The position numbers were made by a program, and so were the translations under genes. A model generated the notes under the pieces. It saw only the letters and a program-made list of their open reading frames with translations. It did not search any database and was not told the DNA's origin. Below, one piece after another: positions 30,581-45,500 of a stretch of DNA of 64,000 nucleotides (positions within the stretch are counted from its first letter, which is position 1; the number at the start of each line of letters is the position of its first letter). Location: positions 2,020,001-2,084,000 of the forward strand of contig JAZGTN010000058.1 in NCBI GenBank assembly GCA_037783415.1, given 5' to 3'. The DNA comes from Leptasterias polaris. Lineage: Eukaryota; Echinodermata; Asteroidea; Forcipulatida; Asteriidae.

Positions 30581-33150
30581 ATTGTAAACAATTTTGACAA
30601 ATTTGTATTAATTACTAGTTGCAAACTTTTCGAAAAATGTTTTTTATCATTACAAATGTTCATGTCAGTTTTCATGTAATGGCTGCTTTGAATGCACTCA
30701 TTTTTGCAAATGAAAGGATATCTAAAAACAAAAATCAGGATTAAAAAATCCAACCGTGGCACTTTTGCCTGACTGCCTTTTCCATTGCCGCAAATATACT
30801 GCTGCACATTAATGTGTTTCAAGAAACATTATGAGAAGTGTGTATGCTTTTACATTATAAATGTATATCTATACAAAAACTATAATGATCCTTTTCGAAA
30901 TGTATTCACCAATCAACTGTGTCTGCTTCTCTTGCCGTAAGTAAGCATTTACCACAAATTTAAAGGTGTCTTTGAATTATTAATTCTTTCTGAAAGCAAT
31001 GCTGCTATAGCTCCCTTTTTTACTGGTACAGTAGTTAGATAACAAACACAATATTGATAAGCAGCTGTGCTGTCTCTATAGGACCAGTTTTACATGTGTT
31101 GTTTTTGTAAATGTCGATAGTTAAGTGTGGTTTGTGGCCAACCATATGCATTCGACGTTCCCAGCCTTTTCAGAACAAATCAAATCAGAAATAACCAAGA
31201 GTGAGATATGAATAAAACATGCTCTGATGCTGGTGTCTCAATTTATTTTTTGTTTTATAACAAAGTGATTGTAGTTGGTATTTGATTGTACTTGTCCTAT
31301 TTGTTTATTTATTAGATTATGTTTATATACTTCCAACAAAACCTCCATACACTACACAAACTTTCTAAGACGAAGGAGTTTTTAACAAAAATTTAAAAGT
31401 ATAAGTACAAGTTTTCATTGGGGCCTATCGATCTCAAAAAAATGCATTTGGCAGTGGTGCATAGGTTTGACGTGACAGCAACCCGGTCCTCTATCTAGAA
31501 TTCTGACACGTGCCCTAAAATTTGAAGAAACAAAAAAAGAAAGAAAAATAAAAAGGGTGGGGAGAGAAAAAGGGAAGAGAAGCGAGAGGAAAGGTGAGAA
31601 GCAACATTCTAAAATATTAGTATTTGTAGATTGTTTTCTTATTTTAGTTCCTTTTTGTTTTTTATTCACTGCCGATTGTCTTCTGCATGTAGAACTCTGA
31701 ATTCCACTCGCCAGTATCATCCTGACTCTTAAGAGTAACTAAGATAAACACTGCACCCTGCACCCTGTACCTTCACTTCCCCAAGGCCAGTAACCATGAG
31801 CTGGGTTAATTCCCTCAATCACATTGGTTATAAGCCTACGTAAAGAGTTACGTCAACGTTGAAGACTGCCTGTTTCTTATTTATTTTTTCATTTTATCGC
31901 ATTTGCGATCAAAATGCTTTATACTCTGCATGCTAAACACGTTATGTTGGGCGCCCTCATTGTTACAGGCTTCTTTAAACTTTACTATTTTTCCCCCCAA
32001 TACATTAGAGTATAAAGAAGAAGTTGGTTAAATTTTGTAATTATGTACTCTTTTGTAAGCAAATTTGCAGGCAGTGGTGCAAAAACTACGGAGGTAACTT
32101 TCCTTCCTTCATGAATGAACTGCCCGTTAACTGTCTCATTAACTCACGATCAGATACGACTGTCAGATGATGTTGACCACTAGTTCCCATCCCAAAATTG
32201 TCATAGAGTATTTGTCTTAGTAAGCATAGGGAACCTACTGCGAAAATATAGGATTGGTAAATCAACATTGTTTTGTCTTTACATCAGTCGGAAGGCTCAC
32301 TGTTTGTAAAGTTCACATTACCATTACCAATCTCGAATCTCCCACATACATATTTCTGTCTGAAATGCTGTCAGCGATTGTGTGGGGGTGTGTGTGTGTA
32401 GTGTGAAGGATTACTGTATATCTGCCCAAACGAATCTTTTATGAACAGAAAGAAATATCACTTGTAATTGTTTGGATTTGAAACAATAACATAAGCATTT
32501 GAAACCAATGTGCCAATTTGTCCGGGATAAAATGTATTTCACGTCATTCAAGTTTTGTCCCCCCACTAAGCTTGAATTTGAGAAACGCCGGATAGCACCC
32601 TTTTTACCCGCTAAGTTTTTAAAGATTATACATGAAACAAAAATCTACCGACCAGATCCAAACGCATGTCGCCACTCGTTTTCCTTTCTACATTATTGTC
32701 TTTAAGTCAGCGTATGTGCAGAGATTTAAAGGGCCTGCAATAATATACCCTTTCCAAATTACACATCCAATTTATGCCCAGGCTAAACTTTCTTCGATTT
32801 CATGTTTAAGATCTGATATAAATGATTATTATGTGACAACACTTTCGCAGTATACGATTATCGGTCGTATCTGGATTAGCCGCCCACTTATATTCATGGA
32901 ATTTACCGCCCATATAATGGAAAGTAAGTATCACATCCAAAGATGTTCTCCTAAACAACGTCTGTACTCATCAGTATTATTACTTAAAACAAAAACGCTT
33001 GCCGACGATGTACAGGTAGATTCAGTTTATTGTCTACAAGAGGGAGGAGCATCACTGAAAGACGGCAATACAGACTAAAGAGATTTGTGGGATTAAAATA
33101 TTCCGTTGATGTGACAGGAAATTTTCCAGTAAAATAGACAATTGATATGG
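30580..33150. other. Intergenic sequence without recognised gene
   Basis: Holds T-rich stretches, a purine-rich tract at 31520-31600 and a few ORFs of 60-148 codons. The longest, 32632-33078 (148 codons), has no recognisable domain and no splice context I trust. Confidence 0.4.
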
Positions 33151-33194
33151 ATCAGAAGTGTTTCTTTTCCTCTGTATTTAGGCACACAGAGGCT

Positions 33195-33325
33195 TGATTT
33201 TTCAACCCCAAAACGCCAAAAGCTCGGAGCTTCCGGGGGCTTCTCCCCCAGGACCCCCAACGGGGCTTCGCCCCTGGACCCCACCAGGGGCCGTATGGCC
33301 GGCCCCTGGACCCCTTACATTTCTT
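33195..33325. repeat. GC-rich inverted-repeat element
   Basis: An island of about 65-70% GC in AT-rich DNA, made of nested short inverted repeats: GGGGCTTC/GGGGCTTCGCCCCTGG, CCAGGGGCC and GGCCGGCCCCTGGACCCC. TGGACCCC occurs twice. It could form strong stems. Confidence 0.6.
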
Positions 33326-33564
33326 TGAGCCCCAAATACAGAATCCTGGGTGCGCCGTTGTGCCCCCGGTCAAAACAAATCATGAATCCGCGCCTGTTAC
33401 CATTTGCCTTTTCCTTATAGTCGTCAATGTTTACGTATTCTTTTTTTTTTTTAGATTAAATATTAATTCTTTTTGATTTTGAACCATTTAAATAATCCCC
33501 AGTATTTCTATGAAGGTAAATCTAACAAAACAGTAAAACACATGCTATTATGATGGTTTCAATG

Positions 33565-34204
<640 letters not shown>

Positions 34205-34211
34205 GAAAAAA

Positions 34212-34654
34212 CACAGGGTAAGCTTGTTAAATCCGCCATGGGTCTTCATAAGTACTGTAAAACTACGCCTCTCTTGCATGGTTTGAATTTATGTAAGATC
34301 AATGATATTTTGTCCACATTCCAACTTAATCTTGTTTGTCAGATCTTTAACAGCACTTCCAAGGCTAGGTCTTTTTATGATCACCTTCTAAATTGCGAGG
34401 CTGGCGATGATTTTGCTTATTGTAAGAATACTTTAATTGATAGAGTTAAAAACAGTTTTAGCTTGCAAAAGGATTTTTCGCTGCTTAATTGCATTATTAG
34501 TCCTTCCTTTAGACGGAAATTTAACTCTGACTTTAAGTACGTAAACTCTGTCAGCCATGGTATTTGTGATAGTGTCAAAACTGTTTTGTTTCGTAACCAG
34601 TTTCTTGAATGTGATGATCTTGGCACCCTTGGTCAGCTGCTCAGATCGTTCTGA
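34212..34654 (+). pseudogene. LINE (non-LTR retrotransposon) reverse-transcriptase C-terminal fragment
   Basis: About 147 codons starting KTQGKLVKSAMGLHKYCKTT and PLLHGLNLCKI, then NSTSKARSFY, ending at TGA 34652-34654. The motif K-T-Q-x-K-L-x-K-x-x-x-G-L-x-x-x-x-x-T-T-P-L-L is typical of the region after the reverse transcriptase in CR1/L2/Jockey-like LINEs. Everything 5' is missing; the fragment begins directly after the (TTA)n run. The frame is still open, so the insertion is fairly young. A second ATT run and a G-run at 34836-34881 may mark its 3' tail. Confidence 0.6.
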
Positions 34655-34659
34655 CAATT

Positions 34660-36537
34660 CTTTTGTTTTATATTTTGTCAAGATGGTCTGGGGGTCGTCC
34701 ATGAGTGTCGGGGTTATCCTGTATTTTTAATTGCGTGTTTATGTACCTTATATTGTTTATTTGATGTACTTTTATCTTCTTTTTCTTCTCCATTTTTGGA
34801 GGTTTTGTGGAAAAAAATTATATAAAAAAAAAATTATTATTATTATTATTATTTTATATTTTTTTTTTGGGGGGGGGGGGGGTCTTTTGATAGGAGAGCT
34901 GAGGTTGCCCCATTGACCATCCTTATGATCTATTTGGATGATGATCACGAAACAAATGTTGCAGAAAAAGCGACAGCGAACAAGAGTAAAGCAGCATATT
35001 ATTATATTGCCAGGAAGAAAGTTACGCGTACAGATGTTTCCCGTGTTCAAGGGGAAAAGCAAAATGAACTATTTGCACAACTAACTTAAATCGGAACATT
35101 TTTTTTTAAGCCGGAACAAAGTGCAAAATCTAATTATATTTATGAAAATCGGCCATAAACTTTGGAAAATTACACCCAATAAAAGGTGGTCCTAACTAGG
35201 GTTTATGAACACATTAAAGTATGGCTCTGCAAAGTGCGGATGTGACCGGCTGTGCAGTATGTAGATTTGCCCGATGGACCGCACTTAACACCGGCGCTGT
35301 ATCGTGGACACAGGCCTCTGTAGGCGTTATGACACATTAAACCACAAATAGACAAAGAGCAAATGAGCAACCAAAATGTCAGTTCGTGGTATGGTTACAA
35401 AAACATGTCAAATAAGCTTACATTTGCGTTCAAATTAAAAAAGGAGTGGAGAATGTGATATTCCAACTTATTCTCCAAGTTAAATTTCAGAAAATGCATT
35501 ATGATTGAAAAGTTATTATCCTTAGAAGACACCATCAACCCTAAAGACACAGCTTACCATTGTTTGTACAGCGGTTTCTGAACTTTCTAAACCAATATAC
35601 GTAAAACAGAAAATCAACATAACTTGGTTGAAATTGCACGCAGAGCCATAAGTGAGCCCCCAAAAGATAGAAAATAAATTAGTCTATCAAATAATGGAAG
35701 AATTCCGATTTTGCTCGAAATTTCCTGAAGTTATGACATTTTTTTAGAAACTTGTAATTTAAGAAAGTGTGAGAAAATACGTGTCAGTCTGTGGCTCCTA
35801 CAGTATTCAATCTTATTTTTTTGAAATTCCAAACACCAATCTTGAATGTAGAATGTCCCAAGTTCTGAGGTGAAATGAATAAAATAAGTTTCCTAAAAAT
35901 AGGTAATTTATGCTCAATCTATCATTTTTTTATTATGCCATTTAGATCCAAGAAAGTGTCAGTCTGTGGGTCGGTGATATTTATGTCTTTCCTTTAAACC
36001 AATTTGGCATGATCTTTTTGGTTGTTCTTTTTTTAAATATTCCAACACTTGTTTTTTAGTCAGTGTTGAACGACAAACCACGTTTCTGTGTTATTTTGTT
36101 TGGCAGAAAGAATGTTTTTATTATTATTATTTCTTACTCATTGTGTGAAAAAAATCAATAGAGGGCTCTTTTTTGTCAGTTTGGCGTTGAGGGAATAGCT
36201 ACCTCGATCAAGAAATAGTTTTTACGTGTTTTGACCATGTTATATTGAAGTTTAATTATTTACTAATTAAATTTTCAGTGCAACACGTCACCATTTATTT
36301 TTATATGAACACTTCTGTTCAAATAACGATAAAAATAATTATGTTTAACTTTTAGTCAGTCTCAATGGACTGCATGTACGCCTAGGCGCTGTCGTATGAC
36401 ACTGCAGGAAAACAATGCACCCAGCGCGCATGAGCGTCACATGCACGATGAATCCATGACGACGTGATTGAGTGTGTGTGCAATGACAGTAAGGGGAGTA
36501 CTGTCAGTGCAGTGACAGTGGCGTGTTTAATGTACAT
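34660..36537. other. Intergenic region upstream of gene 2
   Basis: No gene is seen. AT-rich, with an ATT run and poly-G at 34836-34881. The stretch 36360-36537 is less AT-rich (CGCTGTCGTATGAC, CAGCGCGCATGAGCG) and is the best place for a promoter of gene 2, but no TATA box or initiator is clear. Confidence 0.35.
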
Positions 36538-39500
36538 ATGTCATCTGAAAGACGTACAGTAAGTGTTTATTTTCTTCTAAATTTCTTCTACAAACTTAAA
36601 AAAGAATGCTTAATGTGTCTGGATGAAAGCACATGCAACCCTGTGCATGGGTGACATCTGCTAATATTGCAGGGAGGGTCTGATGATGTAAATTGGAAGG
36701 TTACATTTTAACCTAGTAAAACTTGGATTAGAACAAACTCAAATTGGCGGTACTGCCGGTGGTGTAGTTAGTTGAACACACGACATACCAATGAATGTAC
36801 ACGGTGTATTTGGCATTGTCATTATTATGATTATAGGCCTAGTTGCAACATAAATCGTAACCCCCCATCCTCCCGATGGTAGTCATAACGGGTGAAATCC
36901 GTGTTACGTCTGTTTCCGACACTTTTTGCCCACTTTTTGTTTAATGGTCATGGAGGAAGGAAAATGGTTTATAAACCATTTTTTGAAGGTGCTTAAATTT
37001 TCATGGTTTATAAACTATAATTTATAAGCTTTGATTGTATATTCATGGTATGTAAACCACAAAATAAATATAACAATAAATTATTACATGAGTGATGATG
37101 TGTCTGGATTTTTATATATGTGGGGGGGGGGGGGGGGCATTGGTTTACAGTTTACTTTTTAGAATACCCAGAGAGGTTAATTCAAAATTGAATTAATTTT
37201 TAATACCACCACTGCCTGCAAACTTGTACTGACGTATTTTTTAGAATTGTAGTTTAGTTGAAGTAAAAAGATGCCGGGAATTGTATTCGAACTTAGTACA
37301 TAATTTGAACCAAAGATGTGGGGATTTGTCTGCGAACTTGTGCAATTTGAACCAAAAAATGGGTAGAAATCGAATATATGGATTGCCGATTGATGCTCAG
37401 GTCACGCACATTCGTATTCATACTCTATTTGGAGATTGATCGTAGGTTCAGTGATGAGATCGACCTTGCCAATATGAAATTTTGTACTCGACGGATATCA
37501 TGGGCTTACGCAAAAGTGTCTGCATGCATGCATAATGTGCAAAATATTTATACTTAAAAGAAAATGTTAAATGGGCATACATGAAACGTTTTTGTGTTTT
37601 TATTTACAGAAAAGCTCTTCAGCAAGAAAGAAGATGGAAGAAAATGTAAGTAGCAAAATGTAGAAAAGTGACTCAATTTGTTTTGTTATCAGTTAATTTT
37701 TTTGTTTGTAATTATTTTGTCCGAATGTTTTTGTTCAGCTGTCTGTCTTTCCATCCCTTTAAGTTTGTCTTGTCTGTTTGGCTGTCCCACCTGAATCTGC
37801 ACTTTGTAGGACCTGCCTAAATTTTTACATTTTGGTCTTACATGTAAGTACTTTATATATGTTTACCTTGTCCACTTATAACCAATACATGTATGCACGC
37901 CATAATCTATGCATTTGAATATTATCTAGTAGGGTTTGCATACCATGTAATAGTATCTCTTGTGAATTGGGGTGGTTCTGAAAAGAACCAAAGGGTTCAA
38001 CTTCAACTTGATGTTTTGATCAGTATACTCTGATCAACTTCATGAGAAAGCTGGCTCTGATGCTGTATGCTGCTTAAGAACTGTGGAGGCAAATTAGATG
38101 TCTGAAGCGAGGCACTTGACCTCGATGAAGCATGCAAAAGCTGGATCCTCCCCATGATCATTGGAGTTGTGCATGTGGAGTGTGAGCTAATCTGTGTCCA
38201 TAGTACTTAAGCAGCATGCAGCATCAGAGTCCAGCTTTTACCTGAAGACAAAACCCGTGGTTCTGACCCAACTCTCTGGGAGATATCACTACATTGTGTT
38301 ACCGCAAATCGTATTTCCACAATGCAAGGTTCCAAATCATACTCATAATATAGTAATCATAATAGTACATAAACATTATTTTTTACAGCCCTCCCACCCC
38401 CCCCCCCCCCCCAAAAAAAAATAAATAAATAAATTATTTGACATGCTTTAAAGAGCCCTCTAAGGTCAAATTAAGTTTCCCAATAGATCCCACTATAAAA
38501 TATAGTCAAAATTACAAGACTCTAACCTTACGTTAAAGTGGTGTAAATTTTCATTTTATTTTATACCATTTCAGTCCGAATTTCTTTTTTAACACAGTGA
38601 TGTCACAATGTAAACAAACCCAAGAAAGTGGGTCTGTATATATTGTGTAGCGAATTTTTGTTTTTAATGCTCAATCAAACTGGGATTGAAATTAACTTTT
38701 TGGACGAATACGAATCCTGTGTGGAGTGTTACATAACCAATTATCATGTTTGTTTGCAATGTGACGTCACTGTGTTTGAAATTTGCACTTAAACAGTGTC
38801 AAATAAAATTAACACCACTTTAATGTAAGGTTAGAGGCTTGCAATTTTGTACACATTTTATTGAGGGATCTATATATTGGAAAATTAGTCCATCACAAAA
38901 CTTAAGTTGACCTTAGAGGGGCTCGTTAATGCAGCCACATCAAAGGACTGCTTTAATATGGTCAGACACTTAATACTGTGCACTTAATATGCCATTTTCA
39001 GGCCTTTGGTTTGCTTAAACAAATCGAAAGAGGAATAGTTGGTGAAGATGACAATGAGGATGCTGAAATCGAAAGAGGAATAGTTGGTGAAGATGACAAT
39101 GAGGATGCTGAATTTGAAAGAGGAATAGTTGGTGAAGATGACAATGAGGATGCTGAATTTGAAAGAGGAATAGCTGGTGGAGATGACAATGAGGATGCTG
39201 AATGTGAAGCTGACTGCATGGATGACATTGAGCCACAAATCAGGAATGAAAAAAGCAATGAAATCTGGGATACTGATAGGGAAGATACATGTAGTTTTGA
39301 TAATATTTCTGATGATAGTTGGTCCCCTGACGAAGACTGCAGCTCAGAAAATGAAATGGATGACAACTTGGATGCAAGCACAAATGACAACTCGGATGCA
39401 AGCAAAAATGACAACTCGGATGCAAGCAAAAGTGACAACTCGGATGCCATCAAGGATAAAAACATGGATGGCAGTGTAACAGACTCAAAGTTCTTCCTAC

Positions 39501-42500
39501 CTGTAAGTTTGATACATGTAATTGTACCTTTAAAACTACTTGTATGTAGTTTGTAGCTTGTTTGTACTTTACCAGGTTACCAACGTATACATGTATTATT
39601 AAATATGCACTCTGATTGGTCAAAGATTGGTCACGTGGGGGTGTACTAGCTTGTGATTTGTGATCTGTTAAGTAATGCTAAATGGCCCCTAAACAAGCAT
39701 AGATGCATTTTCAGGGGCCATTTTGCACTACCTCACAGAGCAAACAATATATTGTTTTGTAAAAATTGCGTATACTCTGTGTATGTTGTGTGGGGAATTA
39801 TCATAACAACTGTTTTCTTTGTGTGTATTTTTGTTTTCTTATTTTTTTAATGGGATGTTACAGCCTATTAAACAGAAATTGTTTACAAAATTAAATTGTT
39901 GGTGTTGACTTGTGGGGGTGTTTATTTGTTTGTTTTTTCTAAACAGGGTGTCAGAATAGCACGCAGGTGCAGCATGTGTGGTTTGTTTTATCGCTACTTG
40001 CCTCAGCACATTCAACGCCAGCATCGGGTGTCTGACAAAGTTCAACTAAAGAAGATGATGGGGAAAGCTAGAGAGTGGTATGTTTATTAAATAGTTGTGT
40101 GCAAACTATTTTGCGCAGTAAAAAAATAGGTGATTTTTTCCAAGCAATATTAAATAATATTCATAAATGCCCAAAACAGTTTAGACGACTCTGATGGGTC
40201 AACAGTCGATCACATGGTACATTCTGAATGTCTTAAATCACCCTTTAAGACCACTCACAGAGCTGTTTTAAAAGACTGGTTGTTTTTAAATAATATTTGT
40301 GCACATTAGCACTTATGTGTAGTGTGCCACTGCTCTCCAGAAACTTTCTCATTGAAATGCATGCTTTCCTTCGCATTACAAAAACAGAGCCTGAGAACAT
40401 TGAACTATTACAAAACATATTAGTTTTACAGATTTGTAACAAGAAAGGGCATTTTGAATGGGAATAAAGGAGTAGTAACTCATCTCAAACTACCCGTTGT
40501 GGCTATTCGTTTATTCCCTTTTTATTAAAAGCATTTACAAATGTATTTAATGCAACTTTAAAAAAAAATTTAAAGGCTTTCAAAGACTTCTCTCTGAACC
40601 ATGTCTTCAAGATTATTAACCCTCCTACCAAGTTGACCAATTGAAATTGTTTGAAAGGCAGCTCTCAAATTTGTCCATTACTATTGGGATTTGCATTTGT
40701 AGCCAGTAAAACGTGTAAAGAGTTTTGAATGTTTGTCAATTGGTTGCCAAAGGGCCTTGAGAGTAGAAGGTTACATGTACTGATATGTTGAAGATGATAA
40801 TCCATTACAGATCATCAATATGTTTTACTCTAGTATCTGGTCATGGCACATTCTGTATGCTTTAAGGAATGAACTGTTTGCTGCCTACATGTAAGTCTTG
40901 TATTATACAACAATTTTTTTCCTCTCATTTAACATAGTCAGCCAATCACCCACTCAAAAACAAAGAAACCTGGGAAGGGGTATCCTTGTCCATACCCACA
41001 ATGCTATACAAGAGGTATAATTCGTCTGGATGTACACCTGGAAAGTCAACACAGTCTTAAGGTACAAAAGCAACTTATTGTAAGCTGCTCCCACAAAACC
41101 CAAATAAAGTAGCTTATCCTATTCTCTCAGAATGTTCTTGTGAAGTCATTCCAGGATGGTTTCTTGGGTTAACAAGTTTTATTAATCTCTTCAAATATGA
41201 ACATGATTTTTCTCCCAGTCTATTTTTTATTTTATTTATATTTTTTGGTTATTCATCGTTGATTCTGTTGCCAGGGATGACGGGGTTGGGTACATGCACT
41301 ATGTGTAAATGATGTATCATTTCTATGCTTAGAACCAGGGAAATTTGAAAAAGCTAAAATCTGAAAATTGTCTTTGTCATCGTTGTTTTGGTTTCTGTGG
41401 ACCAGGTTGCAATATACTGTGCCATTATAAGGTCATTCCATGAAACAGTGCCAGTAAAATTTCCAGTTTCTTAGTTGAAAATCAATACGGCAACAATGAA
41501 GACTGTACTTTGAGTTTGAAGAAAGTTTTGCTAACTATTTTTATTTATTTATTTTTTTTTTCACAGCGAAAAGGGGCTCAGTATAACATGTTGCTGAAAA
41601 GTGTCAACTTCCGGAGGGGGTTCAGCTTTAAGGGGGTCAAAAAAGCTACAAAGCATAGAGATACCAGCACAATACAAAGCAGACACCAAAAGCCTTCTCA
41701 AGGTAAATATTTGTAAAAGTTTCTAAAACAACCAGTTTCAAAGTTGTGACAGATAGCACTTTACTTTTGCTCTGCCATGTGGTTAGTTATTGTTGCTTTT
41801 TTTACTTTCTCTTGAAATAGCAAGTAAAAAAGACAACCAAGTAATTTTTGTTTTATTAAAAGATTAAACTTATTTCGGTGTCATTCAACAAACTGAACAA
41901 ATACCAAATAAAAAGCTTTAATACTAAAAAGATTCAGTTAAAAGAAGTAACGACAAGTATATCTTATGAAATAACTGGTTGGAATTTTAAAAATGTACAT
42001 TTGCACTTAAGAAGTCCTCAGACAAGGTTAGCATTTAAACGTAACTAATTAATGTGAGTAACACCTTCACAAAAATTTGGATTCATAAAAAAAAATTGTC
42101 TATATCATTTTTTACCAACAACCCACATGATTTAATCATTAGTCTTTTGAATATGGTCAAAAGTTACCCTGTGTTTTGTTTTGTTTTGGGTTTTGTTTTT
42201 GTTGTTTATTGTTTGTTTTGTTTTGTTTGTTTTTTTTTGGGGGGGGGGTTGGGTTTTTTTTCTTTTTTTCTGTGAACCTTCTTTACATTGTAAACACAGT
42301 GCAATCCCCTCTCTACATGTACGTTGTACCTTCCATCCTGCAGAAATTGAAAAATCTGGTTTGTTTTTTATCAAACAGAGAAAGTGTTATTTTCGTTTGA
42401 GGAATATATTTTTGCTTCAAACGGATGTAATAACAGTGCAAGGAGGACAGCAAAGGCAACCGTCCGCAATTTGTATCTCCTTTCCAACCATTTGGAAGTA

Positions 42501-45500
42501 ACTATCCGTGAACTGCTGTCAACAACAATGCCTCAAAGGTAAAAAGAGAACGTACTGTTGTATATTTGCAAATGTAAATGAACATATCTCGCTCTAATGA
42601 GATGGGATAAAAACTAGTACTTATTAAACAAAAAGTACACTATGGTGATCTCTTGCACAGATACATGTAGTTTGACATAACCAGTCAAAACTTTGTCTTA
42701 ACTTGCACTTTGTCTGCTGGTTGCAGATGATTCCTATATATGCTGATGAATGTTTCATCAAGTTCAAAGTAAAAACCAAGAACAAATTGACAACACCAAA
42801 AATTCAATGTGAAATAGGATTGTACAACTTTGCATTTTTAAATTCAAGGAACATATGACAGTTAGTTCATAGTGCATTTACTATCTCTATAAATGGACTT
42901 GTGGATATTTTGTGTTTGCTTCTATGTTTGTTCAATTTACATTTTAGGATTGTGGTGACTTTGAACAAAACCAACAAAAGGCCTGGAACGCTTACGAAGT
43001 ACCTCGGCAGTTTAAAGAAACTTTGCCAATTTCTATGTCTATATGAGGAGAATGCAAAGGGGATGGATGTATCCCAAGTTACATTGCACAAGATCGTCAT
43101 GTTGCTGGCTGACTTCATCAAAAGTACTAGATGTAGGGTGAACGCTCGCCAAGCTGAATTGAAATCTCAAATCAGTGGTAGGAAAATCCATATGTGCTTT
43201 AATAGGAGAATAAAAGAGTAACGACAAGTTCTCAAAACAGCTGTGTAAAACCGGCAGGGTCATGGCTGTTCAAAGTAATCGCTTCAAAATTGATACACAT
43301 GATGACCGTCAGGCAGCCAACAAATGTATGAAGTTTTAGATTGATTACGTCATCAGGGGTCACGTGACGTGACATTAAAGGTGCACTTTTTGAAGTCGTA
43401 TATCTCCAAAAGTATAGGTATGATTAAGTTGAAACTTGGCAAGTCGTTAGATAATGGCAAGTTCTTGTTAAACCTGTAATGACGTCATGATGACGTCATC
43501 ACACGATTTGTTATGATTTTTTCATTTTTGACCCCTTTAAGTCAGAAATTACTAACGGAACATGCTTTAATCGAAATTCTTTTTTTATCAGGCTTGATAT
43601 GTCATAACTGATTCGAAAAATAATTGACGTCATCATGACGTCATCATTCGCCATGTTATATTAAATTAAAGGTACAGTTATACAAGATATATAGACAATG
43701 AATTGGATCTCACAAGGCTTTCAATATTGTATTTATTAACTTGATTATGTACACACAACAAACTTTCATATTCGCTTGAGTAATTTGAAAATATTATTAG
43801 CGAAACAGCTTTGCATTTGTTCACAAATGCAATTGAGCTCTAGTTGTTATTTTTATTTCCGATAAATTCCATTCTTTGCAAAATGGTTCGTCTTGTGTTA
43901 TGTAAAACTGTTGTTTTTCCATCTTAAAATATTTTGGTCAACGATCTTGATAGAAGTATGTTTTGTTTCTTAGATTTTATCATCAGTGGATCTGCTGTAA
44001 AAAATACAATGGAAAAGGTTGACAAGGAGCTGGAAACTCTCATGAATGGTATGGATCACCAGTACTCATTTCTTTCTGCAACTTTGATTACATTTATTAT
44101 CATTACATCTAATAGACCGATTGCACGATCATGGTCACGTGGCCCGAGACGGCTGTTAAACATAAACAAACACGGCATCCTCCATATCAAAGTCTGTGCA
44201 CAGTACATCGTTATTGTTGCCTTTGAGTGTTCAATCAAGGCTTTTCTGTCTCGAAATATCTGAAGAATATTCTGGAGTTTGTACCCTAGACCTTACCAGT
44301 GGCTGAACAATGCCAGTAATGGGTAAAGACAGTTTCAGCAACTAGGAAATTCTTTGAGAATATCACACGGACGTCATGATGTGTTTCTGCACGGAATGTG
44401 TATTTTCTACATTATGCCCTTAATAATGAAAATCATAATGCAAATTCTTTTATTTTCACCCCAAAATACTTTGACGGTAAGGGGTAGATGTATCAGCTAG
44501 AGTCTGACAGCTAGAGTCTGACAACTTCAGTCTCCCTTGAGCTTCAGCTGCAAGCCCCGCAAATATACGTACTCTAACCATAGCTCTAAAGAAACCTCTT
44601 TTGTAGAAGAATACTGGATTTATGATATAGTAAATGTGATTCAAATCAATGTCACAACATACAACTTTATTAAAAGGGGTTCATTTTGAGTTATAAGTGT
44701 TATTTACTGAAAATAAAGCCGATTGTGTTCCATTGGTACGAGTTTTCCCATGTCTTTACTGCGAGCTAATAGTTTTAAACACCTCAGGTCACGTGATCAC
44801 ATATAAACATTGGTCGCGCAATTGGTCTATTATATTGTCGGCAGTACCCATTGCTGTAAATAGGATTCGAACTGGCCCCTCTTCACCTGGCATGTTCGGT
44901 GGTCTAGTGGTTAAGACAGAAGTTGGTAGAACTAACATTTTTCTTCTTGATTTTTAAATATTAGACAAATCATTGAAAGTCAACTGGGTGGAAGTAAGGA
45001 GGGTGAGAAACCTTCTGATGTTGAAACTTCTGCTAATGCAGGCACCGAGGCCAGGTGTTCTGGAAAACGCAACTATGGGGCAGTACATGAACAGGAAAAG
45101 TGTTGTTGCGCCAGACACATTCGAAGAGATGTGTTTTATAGAGGTAATCACAGTTTAAGAACATTTAATGAATCAACATTCATAAATACTCAAGACAGCT
45201 TAACATGTCTGATTGGTCAAAATGGGTTCACATGGTAAGTTTGAATCAAAAATAAAGATATAGCTTGGGTTGTTTCAAACTGGTTCAATCTAGGTAATTT
45301 TGTGCATCTTGCAAAAGTATTGAAAATGTGTAATGCTAAGCACAATGTAACCAGTCGCAGTTTTTGTTCCCCAGTGGTCTGTGTGGATACTTGTATTTTT
45401 GCACACTCTTTGACGATGAAAGAATTAAATCCATGTAATCAGAGTAGTTTTGGGAACCATGGAACTACTGCTTTCGTACAGTGGATCACAGTCGAGGGGA

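Noticed and set aside
32632..33078. 148-codon ORF
   Set aside because: No domain, no similarity I recognise, no convincing splice sites; it is consistent with chance in this composition.
42342..42378. Alternative acceptor for gene 2 exon 7 at 42343
   Set aside because: It gives an open frame ending in a stop at 42499-42501, whereas the acceptor at 42377-42378 continues into the recombinase-like frame and joins in phase at 42948.
44858..44930. tRNA gene
   Set aside because: A box-A-like TGGTCTAGTGGTTAAGAC on the plus strand and a box-B-like block on the minus strand are in opposite orientation, so they are SINE fragments at most.
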